Source of the DNA: Ryuthela nishihirai
Taxonomy: Eukaryota; Arthropoda; Arachnida; Araneae; Heptathelidae
Length of the DNA: 64,000 nt
Assembly: GCA_038380435.1 (NCBI GenBank)
Contig: JAWZYU010000025.1
Span: 52,026,691 to 52,090,690 of the forward strand
Direction of reading: 5' to 3'
The position numbers and the translations under genes were made by a program. Of the stretch, positions 49,331-61,395 are shown piece after piece. A model generated the notes under the pieces. The model was not told where the DNA came from, did no database searches, and saw nothing but the letters and a program-made list of their open reading frames with translations. Positions within the stretch are counted from its first letter, which is position 1, and each line of letters starts with the position of its first letter.

Positions 49331-49584
49331 AGTATATATTAGATATGTAAGAAAAATTTTCAATGGCAATTTCTATTTTTTTCAAAATCAAAGTTTCATT
49401 TGTTGTATTAAAAATGGATATAGCCATCTTGGGCCTCTTATTTCGATTCTGTCGATATCTATAATCAACGTGGATCATGGAAGGGTTAAGTTTCTGTTAT
49501 AGTGATTTAGAAACGTTTTTGTTAAAAAAAATTAATTTTCTACTAACTATATTTAAGTAAGTTAAACTATGTTAAATTCTTTAG

Positions 49585-49830
49585 GTCTCGGAGCCAGTCA
49601 AACCTCAGAATGTGGCACTTGATGCAACTGTGAAAAAACAGAGGAGGAAAAAGATCATTAGGAGAAATAGTTCTTCAGCCTTATCATTAAGTGCAAAGAA
49701 AAAGAAAGAGAAGTCGGGAGAAACTGTTAAAAAGAAAGTAACTGCTGTTAAGACAAAATCTCTGCCAACTAGAAATGAAAAAGTTAAGGATACTGTTGGA
49801 AATTTCAAAGTTAGGAATGAAAAGAGAAAA
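49585..49830 (+). CDS. host gene, coding exon 3 (246 bp)
   Basis: 82 codons (residues about 1079-1160), phase 0 on both sides, between ATTCTTTAG and the strong donor AAA|GTAAGT. The peptide is very rich in Lys and Arg (KKQRRKKIIRRN, AKKKKEKSG, VKKKV) with few hydrophobics, suggesting nuclear localisation or nucleic-acid contact just upstream of the DUF4211-like domain. No catalytic motif is seen. Confidence 0.75.
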
Positions 49831-50559
49831 GTAAGTCTTGCCTGTATTACAATTGTAAAACACCAAGATTTCTATATTGTATTATGTTAATAAACAGTTA
49901 TATTCAGTAACTGAATGTTGTAAATTTTCTTTATCTTTTTAATTTTTCTAAAGTATTATAACTGTATTGATTTATTCCTACTCTCTTTATATTCAGTTGT
50001 TAATAAGTGATATTTTCTGAGGCTAAAAGTTTTGCAAAAGAAGTAATGCTAATAATAGAGTGCTGTAAAAAATAATTGTAACACAGCATGTTTTTAAAAG
50101 TTTTTAAGTGTATGGTTAATATTTAAACAACTACTTGAGATACGTTTGATATTTACAGCTTATTATTCATTGTTGTTAAGAGTTTGCAATCGGTGTAATA
50201 AAAACATGATAAAAAGTATTGAAGCTAAATATACTTTTTCAAAATGCAATTTAATTGAAATATTATTAGCAAGTAATGCAACAGCAGTGTCACCTAACAT
50301 CCACTCTTGATACTCGTATTTCAAGTTGCTTTTTATTAGCTAAGTCTTCTTCTGGTGTGAGTTCGACTCCCATTGCCCATGCTGAGACTGATTTTTATGT
50401 TCCTATTGTGCTGGTTTCTATATTGTTAATGTATTGTGTAAATTGGGTCTAATAAATTGATCATGTTTACAATTCTGTACTTTAGATTTTACCAAAGAGA
50501 GACATTCCATAGAAAAAGAAACAAAACACTTACTTTGGTTGATGATAGTAACTCTAACA

Positions 50560-52052
50560 CAGGGGCAATAGCGAAAGATTATGGTTGTGGGGGGGGGGGG
50601 GGAGAAATCGAAAATTTTCCAACTTGAAAATCAAATTTTGCCAACTGGAAAATAATAATGTCTCTGTGTGGTTTTACCTAGATTTTCACTCCATGGGGGT
50701 GGGTGGGTTGAGGCAATTTTCACAGCTCTATTGCACTTTGCCATTTGACTTCTGATATTGCTAACTAGCCATAATTTCACAGAAATAATCCCAATATTTA
50801 CATCTCGTCTGAATTGTAGCAAGTGTCAGTGTAAATTTTCCCAACTCCCCTTGATTTGTTCAACTCTCTTTAATTTCACAAAACCAATCCCAATCTTTAC
50901 ATCTCTCCTAAATTTGCCAAGTCACTTCAAATTTTTCAAACTCTCCAAGATTTTGCCAAGTTTACTCGATTTTGTCAATTCTCCTTAATTTCACAAACCC
51001 AATCCCAATTATTACAACTCGCCCTTATTTTCCAAATGGATTTGAATTTTGCCAACTGCCTACACTTTGCCACTCTTCTTAAATTTTGCCATAATTTTAC
51101 AGAAAAAAAATCGTAATTTTTACATCTTCCCTGAATTTGCCAAGTCACTTCGAATTTTATCACTTTCCTTAATTGCACAAGAAAGGCACAATTTTCAGAA
51201 CTCCCGTGTATTTTACCAAATGGCTTCAAATTTTTCCAACTGCCCTAGATTTTGCCAAGAGTTCTCGTATTTTCCAACTCTCCTTAATTTCACAAAAGCA
51301 ATCCCAATTTTTACAACTCACCTGTACTTTACCAAGTAGTTTCCAGTTTTGTCAACTTCCCTAGATTTTGCCAAGTTGCCTCGATTTTGCCACCTCTCCT
51401 TAATTTCGCAAAACAATCCCAATTTTTATGTCTCTCTTGAATTTACCAAGTCACTTCAAAATTTTCAAACTCCCAAAAATTTTACCAAATTTTCTCGATT
51501 TTGTCAACTCTCCTTAATTTCACAAAAACAATCCCAATTTTCACAACTTGCCCGTATTTTGCTGCCAACTGCCCTAGATTTTGACAAGTTTCCTTGATTT
51601 TACCAACTTGTCACAATTTTACAGAAAATAAATCCCAATTTTTACATCTCACCTGATTTTTGCAAAGTCACTCTGAATCTGCCAAGTCACTCCAAATTTT
51701 GTCAACTCCCCAAGATTTTGCCAAGTCACTCCGATTTTTACCAACTCTCCAAGATTTTGCGAAGTTGTTCTGATTTTGCCCACTCACCTTTATTTTACTA
51801 AGTGGCTTCGAATTTTGCCGTCTCTCCATTTTCCAAACTGCCCTAGATTTGCCAAGTTGTCTCGATTTTGACAACTACCCTAGATTTTGCCAAGTTGTCT
51901 GGATTTTGTTAACTACCCTTTATTTTACAAAAAAAAAGATTACAAATTTTCACAACTCGCCTAGATTTTACAAAGTTGCTTCAAATTTTGCCAACTCTGA
52001 GTTACTTTGGGAGGGAGCCTCCCACCCCCATCCCCCAATAGCTACGCCCCTG
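50560..52052. mobile_element. hAT-like non-autonomous DNA element with internal tandem array
   Basis: A 1493-bp element flanked by an exact 8-bp duplication CTCTAACA (50552-50559 and 52053-52060). Its ends begin CAGGGGC(A)ATAGC and, on the other strand, CAGGGGCGTAGCTATTG. An 8-bp duplication and CAGGGGC-type ends are typical of the hAT superfamily. There is no transposase; the interior is mostly a degenerate tandem array (next entry). The weakly matched termini leave the superfamily call open. Confidence 0.72.
50640..52000. repeat. degenerate ~115-bp tandem array
   Basis: The landmark CTTAATTTCACAAAA plus CAATCCCAATTTTTACA recurs near 50867, 50982, 51167, 51282, 51398 and 51511 (spacing 115, 185, 115, 116, 113). 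Each is followed by several ATTTTGCCAAGT sub-repeats. One strand is strikingly rich in C and T. Apparent ORFs here are shadows of the repeat. Confidence 0.82.
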
Positions 52053-52628
52053 CTCTAACAGATGTAGCTTATAAACTGTTCCATACAAATTCACTGGGTG
52101 AAGTTGCAACTGTGGCCAGACAGTTCAACATCAAGTACTTAACAACCTGTTCAAGAAAAATTGCCCCACCCACAAAGAATATGTGGTTACATCTGATATG
52201 AACCTTTCATATCTTACTGAATACATGATCTGTAGTAAGATATGAAATACTTCTTAGTTTCAGAGCTAAAAAACTAACAAACTTTATTTAATGCTGGAAA
52301 CTCATGCAGACTAGTAACATGTTGGTCCATAGGGAAGCAATATAGGCAGTGACACATCATGACACTGACCCAGATAGATACCTGATGTCATTCTGAGGTA
52401 TAACCTTTCATACTTCTAAAAGACGGTTCTTCTGCAACACAGTTTGAGCAAGACTTTAAAGTATATTCAGCTGCAGTTCCATCATGTAACAAACATGTTC
52501 AATAGAAGATAAATAATCATCCAGCAACCTTGCAGGCTGGGAAAGAATTCCTCAAGATGGAGATAGTCTTCGAGGTGTTTGTTCTGTTGATATTCTGTTT
52601 GGATGCCATTATTATGTTGCAAAAGGTT

Positions 52629-55600
52629 CATCATCATTATCATCCTCAAGCAGCCATGGGCTATGGAGGTCCAACCAGACTGTGCAATTTAGTTCTCCAA
52701 GCAAGTCTATCCTGAGCTACATCTACTGCATCTGGCCATTGCACACCAATTCTAACAAGGTCCTGTTTGACATTGTCTGCCCACCGCATCTTAGGTCTCC
52801 CCATCTTTCTGAGGCCTTTAGGCACACTGTTCATAACCCTATTCGCCAATTTATAATTATTCATACGGGCAACATGGCCAAACCAATGGAGTCTCTCTGC
52901 ACAATATGCTGCTTAAAGGAGGTTGCAAACTCCTTTGCCTACCTTCATCATTAGTTACAAAGTTGAACCACCTAATACCCAAGATACTGCGTAATCATCT
53001 GGAATCAAAAGCATCTAGTTTCCTGTTATCTTGTTTACAAGTATCCAAGTTTCACTACCATAACTAACCCTAGAAAGAACCAAACTATTATACAGTCTAA
53101 TTTTAATCTTTAGGTGTATGCACCTATTTCTCCACTCTCTCCATAGATTCTTAAAAGTCCTGGCAGCAATCCCTATTCGTCTGTTAATCTCATGCCGCAC
53201 ATCACCATTATCTGTTACTTAGCTCCCAAGATAATTAAACTGTGACACCTGCTCAAGACTGCAACCATTCAGAGTAACTGAATCACAGCCTGCCTGACCA
53301 ATTTTCATCACTTTAGTTTTCTCTCTGTTTTTAACCAAACCTACTCTACTACCAGTTTCATCAACAGCTCGAATGAAAGAGTTCATCTCATCAACATCAT
53401 TTGCCAAAAGGGCTGAATCATCAGCATAATCTATATCAGAAATTTTCGTATCTCCAGTCCATTTAAGGCCAAAATCTTTCCCTTAAAGTGAATTTCGCAT
53501 AACATAATCAATAACCAAGCTAAAGAGAAAAGGAGACAAAATCCACCCTTGTCGAACACCAGAAGTAATGCTAAACCAATTGCTACAAGCCTTACCAACT
53601 CTCACACACGACTCAGTGTTATTATAGAGAGTTTTCATTATGTTAACTAACTTGTCAGGTATACCATATGATTTCACAATCAACCACAAATCATGACGAT
53701 CAACAGAGTCGAAAGCCTTTTTGAAATCAACGAAGCTAGCAACCAAAGGTTTCTGAAACTCTGAACTTTCTCAAGAATCTGCCTAAGTGAAAATATCTGA
53801 TTCACACATCCCCTACTACTTCTGAATCCACATTGCTCAACATGCAATTGACTGTCAACCAGATTCTTAATTCTATTAAGCACAATCATGGAAAGAACTT
53901 TACCTGGAACAGAGAGTAGGTTGATACCCCTATAGTTATCACAAGAACTGCAATCACCTTTTTTGAACATAGGGATAACAGAAACTCTGATAAAATCCTT
54001 AGGAACCATGCCTTTATCATAAAAGATATTCAAAATTTCAGTCATCCAAGTGGAGACCAAAATATTTCCAGCTCTAAGCATTTCCTTAGTAATTTGATCT
54101 ACCCCTGGGATTTACATAGTTTAAGTTTAGAAATAGCCAAATAACTTCAGATTGTGTTATAGGGCCAACATTAAAGCCAGTGATACATCTATCATCATTA
54201 CAAACAATGGGAGACCAACTAACCATATTGTTTAGAACATCACTGAAATGCTCAGCCCACCTAGCCATGACAGAATCCTCACCTTCTATAACCTTACCTT
54301 GTTTATCCTTCAATCCCTGTATACCTGTCCGTTTTCTACCACACAAAACATTAACTATCTGGTACAGCTCTCTGCTGTTGTGCTGTCTAACCGCTTCCTC
54401 GGCTTTGTCAGCTAAGCCATCAATCCAAAGATTCTTATCAGCAGCTAACTGATCTTTTACAAGTTTATTAAGGTCTCTGTAATGCTTTCTATTAGGACTA
54501 GTTGGGTATTGATTAAGGACATTCCCGCATTCTTTCTTTCCAAAATAAGCTCAAGTGCCTTATCACTCAGATAATTCTGCCTCCTCTACCCCTTTTTTCC
54601 TAAAAGAGTACTGTTAGTGTCCAAAAAAGCCTGTTTAAAATGATCCCATTCTTCCTCAACTTCAGTAGTAAGCATATCATGACTGCCATAATGACTAAGT
54701 AACCTATCATGGTAAGCTTTGGCTATAACTGGGTCTTTCAGAGCTTCAGTATTGAAATTAAAATTTTTAACCCTTGCACACTTTTTAAGTTTAAGTTGCA
54801 AGACACTTTTAACAAGATAATGGTCAGATCTAATTTCAGCTCCCCTATATGACCTGGTATTCCTAACAGAACTAGCCCATTTGCTGTTAATTAATATATA
54901 ATCAATCATATTCTTATGCAGTCCATCAGGTGAAACCCATGTGTACTTATGTATGTCGCGGTGTTTGTAATAAGTGTTAGTTGTTCTGAAACCATTGAGT
55001 TTACTTACCTGTAGGAGACATTGCCCATTGCCATTGCAGCTACCAATACCAAAAGGGCCTATTACTCCTCCCCAAAGGTCAGCCTATAGTGGTGGCTATA
55101 GGCAGTACCAACTTTGGCATTGAAGTCACCTAGAACAAGGGTAATATCTCCTTTCTTGACAGAATTCAAAATATCCTGAAGTTGTCCATAAAACCTATCC
55201 TTCTCATCCTCAACAGCATCCTCAGTGGGGGCATAACAGCAGATAACATTCAAGTCTTTAATGCTTGTCTGAAATTTTGCTGTAAGAAACCTTTCATTAA
55301 TGCACTCATATCCTAGAAGAGCATCACTAGCGTGTTTGCTGAGAAGTAGACCCACGCCTTGGTGATGCTTATTGTCGTCCCTCCCTGAAAAGAGAAATTT
55401 AAGATTATTTTTAAGAATCTGACCTTTATCTGTCCATCTGGTCTCTTGCAAGCCGAGAATATCTAAATTATAATGGTTGAATTCTTGTGTGAGGATATCA
55501 AGAGAAAAAGCTCTGTGCAGAGTCCTCACATTCCAACTACCTATGGAGAGAAAATGGTTAGTGGGATGTTTAAAAAAACTGTTTATTGAGAGAGGGAATG

Positions 55601-56132
55601 TCGACAATATCAAACAGCTCCCTAATCGCAGGCATGGGGCAAAGACCCATCCCCACCACTATAGGCTGAAGCCATCTACACCGGAAGACTTCCTCCAATG
55701 TAGAATTTGGTGATGCCAATAGACGCAAAGAGTTCAGGTGCCTGCGATGACCTCTGCTCAGGATTATCGACCAGCTGATAAACATATCATGTGAATCTAT
55801 TCACTTGGGGCTGTCAACCCACAAACAAACAGAAAACACGGCGAGAGATTTTCCCTCCACAGAAGCCCACCAGTGCAGCAAAATCAGAATCCATAATCAA
55901 GATAACCATATATCTGTCCAGTCCAGTGGGTTTATATGGTCAGCACCAGGACCCTGTGTGGTTGACCACTCCTCAGCAGGGTAGAAAAAAAAAAGTAGCC
56001 ATAGTTGTCCAGGCCACACTAATCTGGCAGCCCTCCCCTTCCATTCACTTCCACAAGAGAGTATCTCTTTTGAAAGGTACTAACGGTCTGCACCACGAGA
56101 AGGTGGGGTTGGAGATTAGGTGCTAGGCCTGG
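52629..56132 (-). mobile_element. RTE-type LINE, copy H, near full length
   Basis: 3.5 kb on the minus strand: CAT-repeat tail at 52629, a 3' UTR of about 30 bp, the EN-RT coding region and a ~500-bp 5' leader (55614-56132) shared with copy A. It is the best reference for the family in this window, being free of large insertions. Target duplication not found. Confidence 0.88.
52661..55613 (-). pseudogene. RTE copy H endonuclease-reverse transcriptase, several lesions
   Basis: The minus-strand protein begins with an APE-like endonuclease: GSWNVRTLH (Asn), LQETRW (Glu), LGDFNAKVG (Asp, Asn), IDYILIN and RSDHYLV (Asp, His) are all present, so the catalytic set was intact. The RT follows with FKKAFDSVDR, GVRQG(W)ILSPF and a YADD region near 53430. 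Then comes a C-terminal stretch ending HSLVGPP and the stop. Frameshifts near 55070 and 54585, stops between 54350 and 54585, and breaks near 53750, 53480, 53215 and 53000 inactivate it. The enzyme would nick target DNA and copy the element RNA in place. Confidence 0.87.
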
Positions 56133-56288
56133 CCGGTTCTATGTATCATCACAGGGGATTGGTGCATAGCTCTCCTTCCAGTGACTACCTAGCTACCATT
56201 ACCCTGCATATAACTGAAGAATAGCAATGCAATGGATCATAGGATAGTATTAATATACCATTGGGCATTCAAATTACTACATGAGAGT

Positions 56289-56635
56289 GAAGCTTAGTTA
56301 CTACATTCACAATTATTGACCCTCATACAGGAGCAGGACTCGTAATTGAAAACCTCACAGTGTGATTCATTCCTCCAGTTAGTTATAAGATGGGCTAATA
56401 AGATGAACATTATAAGATGAATGGTCATGTAGTTATAAGCCACACCATATATCTGGCATTGAGCTATGTGATACTCACAAATGCAATACAATGAAGCTTA
56501 GTTACTACAATATATACACTCAACAGTCCATTAAGGGCTCTCGTGCAGAATCAGGACTCATCATTGAAAACCACACAGTGCTTTTCATCCCTCCAATAGG
56601 TTATAAGCCCAGCTTCATTACAATCGTTGCCACTG
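56289..56635. repeat. ~202-bp tandem duplication, partial second unit
   Basis: GAAGCTTAGTTACTACA occurs at about 56289 and 56491. Each is followed by a diverged copy of GAAAACC(T/A)CACAGTG and TTATAAG blocks. Confidence 0.7.
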
Positions 56636-58931
56636 ATAAATAAGCATGAGAAGAAACTAATACATTAGTTACCATGATTGTAGCCTATGTTCTATGAGTC
56701 AATTTACAATGATAGTTCTGATCCAAGGTGATCTATTGCTGGCAGTATGGCACTTTGCAAGCAAGTGCACTACCACCTTTTGATGGATCTGCTGGTCTTC
56801 ACATTCCATCAGATGCCTAGGGGCTCTGGAACCTGGATGATGTTTATGGTTGTTTTCTTGTACCCATTGCCATCAAAATCTGATAGTCCTAGTATTCTGG
56901 CCAACATAAGTGACAATATTGTGAGTCGATGAGTTGGACACCCACAGTCCGACTATCCTTCTTCTATCAAAGACATTTAGTTGGGTATACTATTGCTTTA
57001 CTTGTTTCATTGTTTCTGCAGTGATTTCATTGAGGGTAGAATCATTTACATTGAGCATATATTTTGATATATGAAAATTCCCAGAAATATTTTCAAGGGA
57101 AGTCCAATAAACAAATATTTGGGGTGGAGGGGTTAAAATATAAAAAAAAAAGGAAAACTGATGGAAGGAAAAAATTCATTATAGCTGTAAAATCTTTTTT
57201 TTTTTTTCTGCATGTCTGATATGCATATCTCCCAATGTTGTATATGCATGCATGCTCAATTTCAAATGGATGCATCCATTACTCCTTGGTAGGGCAATTT
57301 CTCTTTGACAGAGTGTATTTGCCATCCTCCTCTATGGTGTGAGCTAATTTTGAAGCCAGGTAATTGAAAAGTTGCATAAATATTCACAGTTGGGGGAAAT
57401 GTTTTATTGTTGGATATGTTACAGAAAGTAGATTTGATATATAAAGACAATCTGGTGCCTGCCTCTGTTAGAGGGAAATAGCCTCACTATTAAGTGAGTA
57501 TTTGCAGCCTGTCATTGCTTAGCTGCCACCTTTGGTGGCTCTTGACTAAAAATAGTTTTAAAAAAGTATGTGTGTATACATTGCTGCAAATGTTAGTAGG
57601 AAACTGAGCATGAGTTAAAATAAATGATTACCAATCAAATTAAAAATTAACTAATTTAGTTTCAAAGGTAATTAGATCACATATATAACAATTTCAACTA
57701 AGCACAAATTTGCCTATGATCAGTATGAAGTTAAACCATCAAAAGAATGTTTCACAAATTCTTAACTATATTTCATATAGTTGCATTACAGTTCTTACAA
57801 ATTCTGCTCAAAGCATAAAGGGAATCTTATTAAAACATTCAATAAGTGACACTATTATCTTTGTCGATATACCTATAAGTTATCAAAGTTTACCTTTCCA
57901 ATTCTTTGTTTCACACTAAATACTTCACTGACACCAAATCCCTTTTGCTTTTCCACTAACAGACTTCTTGGACACATTATTCCCACCAAAAGTAGGTTTC
58001 ATAATGCTAATTTTGCTCGAATCCTTTCAAAAACTAGCTACTCAACTTTTCTCAAACAACAAACCACTCAACTCCACTCAAATACTTTCTTTTCCAATAC
58101 ATAACACAGAACACCACTGAAAAAAGACAGGTCAACTCTTTACACTGCTGTAAACTTCTAATGTTTTCTCAACTCATTATTCAAAGTCTCTCTATTCCAA
58201 CAAATTAGTCACGTAATTCTTGCACTGAGGCATAACACGATCATCAGATGGCACCTGTCCCAGTTTTATTGTTGCTTGTTTTCCTCTCATGACAATATAT
58301 ATCAAATGAAAAGTTGAAGAAAGTTAGTTTGTATATAACAATGTCAGTTAACAGCCACTGAATATCAAAGGAATGGAAGAAACTTAGAATTAGGCTAAAT
58401 TTCGTGGTAAAATTACTACTGGTAGAATCTTCAATTCTATAGTCATCCATGTAGCAGAAAAAATAAGACTAGAGGAGTAGGAGTTCAGGCAGCTCATAAA
58501 GGTAAGATCAAACAAGCAGAAACTATCTGTCTTGCAGCAAGAAGTTGATGGTATAAACCTTGAAAATGGATGAGTTGGTCGAGCTACATTTGGATAGCTA
58601 ATGGGAGACTATTGTGCCCAAGAGCAGCTCATACTAACTAACAATGAAAGATGCATTACTTGTATGAAAAGGGCTAATAGGCATACTGTTGCCAGTAGCT
58701 AAAGAGAAACAGAAAACATCAGAGAACCAGATCGGCTGAAAAGAAAGAAAAGGTTCTTCAGTTGTAGAGAATACACTTATTTTGCAAGGGAATTTCTTTG
58801 TAGGAGAAAGAGTGGGGCAGTAACTAAATTCAGTCAAGTTCTTGAGGTAATACTGATAGTACAGAAGAAAAAAATCTTCAATGCAATAGTCACTAAAGTA
58901 AATGTGCTTCGGCTAATTAATGCATCAGTAA

Positions 58932-59143
58932 TGCTAAATTCTTTGCAAGGGAAAGATTTTGGCCTTAAATGGTCTAGAGATTTCAAAATTTCTGATTTAG
59001 ATTATGCAGATGATTTGGCCCTGTTGGCTAATGATGTTGATGAGATGAATTCGTTCATTAGGGCTGTTGATGAGACTGGTAATAGGGTAGGTTTGGTGAT
59101 AAACAGAGAAAAACTAAAGTGATGAAAATTGGTCAGGCAGATG
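58932..59143 (+). mobile_element. RTE fragment (copy I), YADD region
   Basis: 210 bp truncated at both ends, open in frame, covering SLQGKDFGLKW, LDYADDLALLANDVDEMN and NRVGLVINREK. It joins directly to a SINE family 1 copy. Confidence 0.8.
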
Positions 59144-59146
59144 GTG

Positions 59147-59379
59147 CTCCGTCAGATGGGACGTTAAGCCGTGGCTCCCATGTATGGGAGAGCCATACCC
59201 TGTGCGTGTTAAAGAACATACTGGCTGGCCTTGATGGGATACTACCATCTGTCTCCCAACAGTTGTACCAATGGGTTTCCTCCCACAACCATCTCTGAGC
59301 CCTTGGGGTCCTTGTGACCTGGTCATTTATCCCATTGTGTGCAAAAAAGTGCCACTCAGAGGTAAAATAACCCAACCCA
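59147..59379 (+). mobile_element. SINE family 1, 5'-truncated copy
   Basis: It starts at CTCCGTCAGATGGGACG in the conserved middle and ends AAAATAACCCAACCCA. It abuts RTE copy I on the left and an opposite-strand SINE on the right; no target duplication is visible. Confidence 0.8.
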
Positions 59380-59860
59380 TTTGATGAATGACAGCCTTTC
59401 CAAGCCCATCATTGTTCCCTACTGACCTAGGGCAGGGCGGGGAGTTTTGTGTAGGTAATCTCAATGCTGGTTCAGGTGGGACTTGAACCTGAGAAATGCA
59501 GATTACATGCTTGGTGCACCACTGACTGAGCCACCCCCACCCCTTGGGGAAGGGAATCTACTGGACAGCTGTTAGAAGATAGTTGGAAGCCATCCCTTGA
59601 AGCCATCCATTGTGTTTTGTAATTCAGGGGTCTTGTAATGCAAAGTCCAGGGGAATTGGGTTTGTTGCTTGTAGGGGCCATGGTTTAATGTCCCATTTAC
59701 TGGACAGTGGCTTTTCCAATCTCACTGGTATCTTCTTTTTCACTGAAGCAGATTTTAGAGGTTAGGAAGAAAATTCTCAATACAAGCACAATTGCTTTTT
59801 GAACATGGGAACAGCAGATTACTATTCTATCTTGCTACTGACTGAGTCAACCCTTGACCA
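59380..59860 (-). mobile_element. SINE family 1, two diverged minus-strand pieces
   Basis: 59390-59546 is the head and first body part of one copy (B-box as GGGACTTGAACCTGAG, A-box as CCACTGACTGAGCCACC on +). 59546-59860 is a more diverged copy with CTGGACAGCTGTTAGAAGAT and CATGGTTTAATGTCCCATTT. With the preceding plus-strand copy they form a head-to-head SINE cluster. Confidence 0.65.
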
Positions 59861-60124
59861 GTTTCAATGACTTTGTAAGTAATATGACTAAATATTTTTT
59901 TAAAAATCAGTATAAGTAACTCTAAAAAAAAATCTTGATCAATTTTGCTACAGTTTGATGTCAATAATAGTTTTATTTGAATAAATTTTTTTAGGAATTC
60001 CTATTTTCATTAAAAAAAATTCTTGCTTTTTCACTTGATTATAGTGAAATCCCCTCCCTCCCCCCATTTTTGTAAGATATTTGTGAAATTTTTCATTGTT
60101 GAGAGACATTTCCCTCCAGTTGGC

Positions 60125-60215
60125 ATCCCTGATTGACAGAGCTAATGTAGAGTACCTGACATGCTATCAGGAGGTGGTGGACTTGGATCCCACCTGATTA
60201 ATGACAATTTTTCGT
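60125..60215 (+). mobile_element. SINE family 4 fragment
   Basis: Matches the tRNA-like heads at 47520-48168 in reverse (ACCTGACATGCTATCAGGAG, then GGATCCCACCTG). It is degraded, with the A-box mostly lost. Confidence 0.55.
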
Positions 60216-60912
60216 CTATACCTTTGTCACCATATGAATAAATGCAGCATAAAGTGTGAAAATGTGAAAAGTTAATAAATGAAAAATTTAATTCTCTCTT
60301 GGAAACAAGATTCCTATATGCATTCTTCCAGTTGTCTGTAGATATTAAACATTTTTGTTTTAAGAAATAAATGAAAAACCTTTTTGGCTCAGATAGACAC
60401 TAATACAATATTAAGATTTGCATTTCCTGAATGTATTAATAGTGTTAATATCCATTTTAAGAGCTCTAAAGCTGGAAAATGTCAAAACTTTGAATATTAT
60501 AAACACACTATTCAAGTGAGAAATTTGACAGCAGCACCTTGCTCCCTCACCCCCAGAGTGGGTGTTGAACTGATACTAATAAAATATTACTATATGTAGT
60601 CTTGGAATCATCCATTAAAATGTAATATCATCATTGTGGACACCAAATTTGGAAAATATCAAAATTATCTGATCTGGAAAATGAACATTCTGTAGTCATC
60701 ACCAGAGGTGATTAGACTTTTTAAATACACATATTATCACTTACAATGCTGACTTTCAATGTAAATAAACAGTGTTTAATTATAATTTGTTTACAAATAA
60801 GTATTTTTAAATTATTTTTATTGCAGTATTATATATTTTATTAATCTAGCTTCATTTTCTGTGTACACCATTTTGATTTTGTAATAATTTTTAAATGCAT
60901 TATTTCTTTCAG

Positions 60913-61050
60913 GACCATTTTGTTATTGCTAAAGGTGACATAAATAAAGACAAGCCTTCCATTTGGAGAGTTGATAATGACATGCATATGCTTCAACGCT
61001 TTGATCCTAATGAAGAACAAGGCATTCAACTTCACAGAAACACTTATACT
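60913..61050 (+). CDS. host gene, coding exon 4, DUF4211-like domain start
   Basis: 46 codons (residues about 1161-1206) between acceptor TTTCTTTCAG and donor ACT|GTGAGT, phase 0 at both ends. The peptide includes DHFVIAKGD, PSIWRVDND, MLQRFDPNEEQG and LHRNTYT. The pattern IWR(V/I)D, then LLQ-F/Y, then a Gly and a RNT(x)TY-like turn resembles the start of DUF4211, the conserved C-terminal domain of PRR12 and QSER1. That comparison is from memory of the family and needs a profile search. The domain must continue in exons to the right of the window. Confidence 0.75.
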
Positions 61051-61218
61051 GTGAGTAACTTTAATGCTTATATTTTGCTGCATGCTAGTTTAAATAAGGT
61101 GCTGCTACTTTTTCGTAGTTTCATATCAGCATTTGCAAACAAGGCTAAATATAATTTTTTGTTTGCACCTAAGATCATAAGAATCTGTAAATTACTTAAA
61201 TAATAGTAATGAGAGTCC
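61051..61218 (+). other. start of intron 4
   Basis: The donor GTGAGT opens an intron that runs to the window end as far as can be seen; no convincing next exon was found. Confidence 0.5.
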
Positions 61219-61333
61219 TTAGAGTACTATAAATGATGACAAATGCCATATTAGAGTACTATAAATGATGACAAATGCCAATTTATCTGACTTACTGATA
61301 ATTTAGTATCAGTTATCAGTAAGTCAGATAAAT
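61219..61333. repeat. 32-bp direct duplication followed by a perfect 21-bp-arm hairpin
   Basis: TTAGAGTACTATAAATGATG starts at 61219 and again at 61251. Immediately after, 61281-61301 is the exact reverse complement of 61313-61333 around an 11-nt loop. Confidence 0.9.
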
Positions 61334-61395
61334 GTGGGGAAAGCTAAAGTTATTGAGAGTGTTCAAATGAAGTAAAATATTGGAGCATATCTATG

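Larger units (their letters stand above)
46459..49584 (+). other. intron 2, 3.1 kb
   Basis: Donor GTATAT and acceptor AATTCTTTAG. 46459-47515 shows no recognised element; the rest carries tRNA-derived repeats and a Tc1-type relic. Confidence 0.65.
49831..60912 (+). other. intron 3, 11.1 kb
   Basis: Donor GTAAGT and acceptor ATTTCTTTCAG. It contains a hAT-like element, RTE copies and SINEs listed separately. 49831-50550, 52061-52628, 56640-58930 and 60216-60912 show no recognised gene. A 13-bp-arm hairpin (TTCATATCTTACT) lies at 52206-52246. Confidence 0.65.

Noticed and set aside
50758..51874. Repeated open frames such as those at 51049-51339
   Set aside because: They are products of the 115-bp tandem array read in frame; composition and periodicity follow the DNA repeat.
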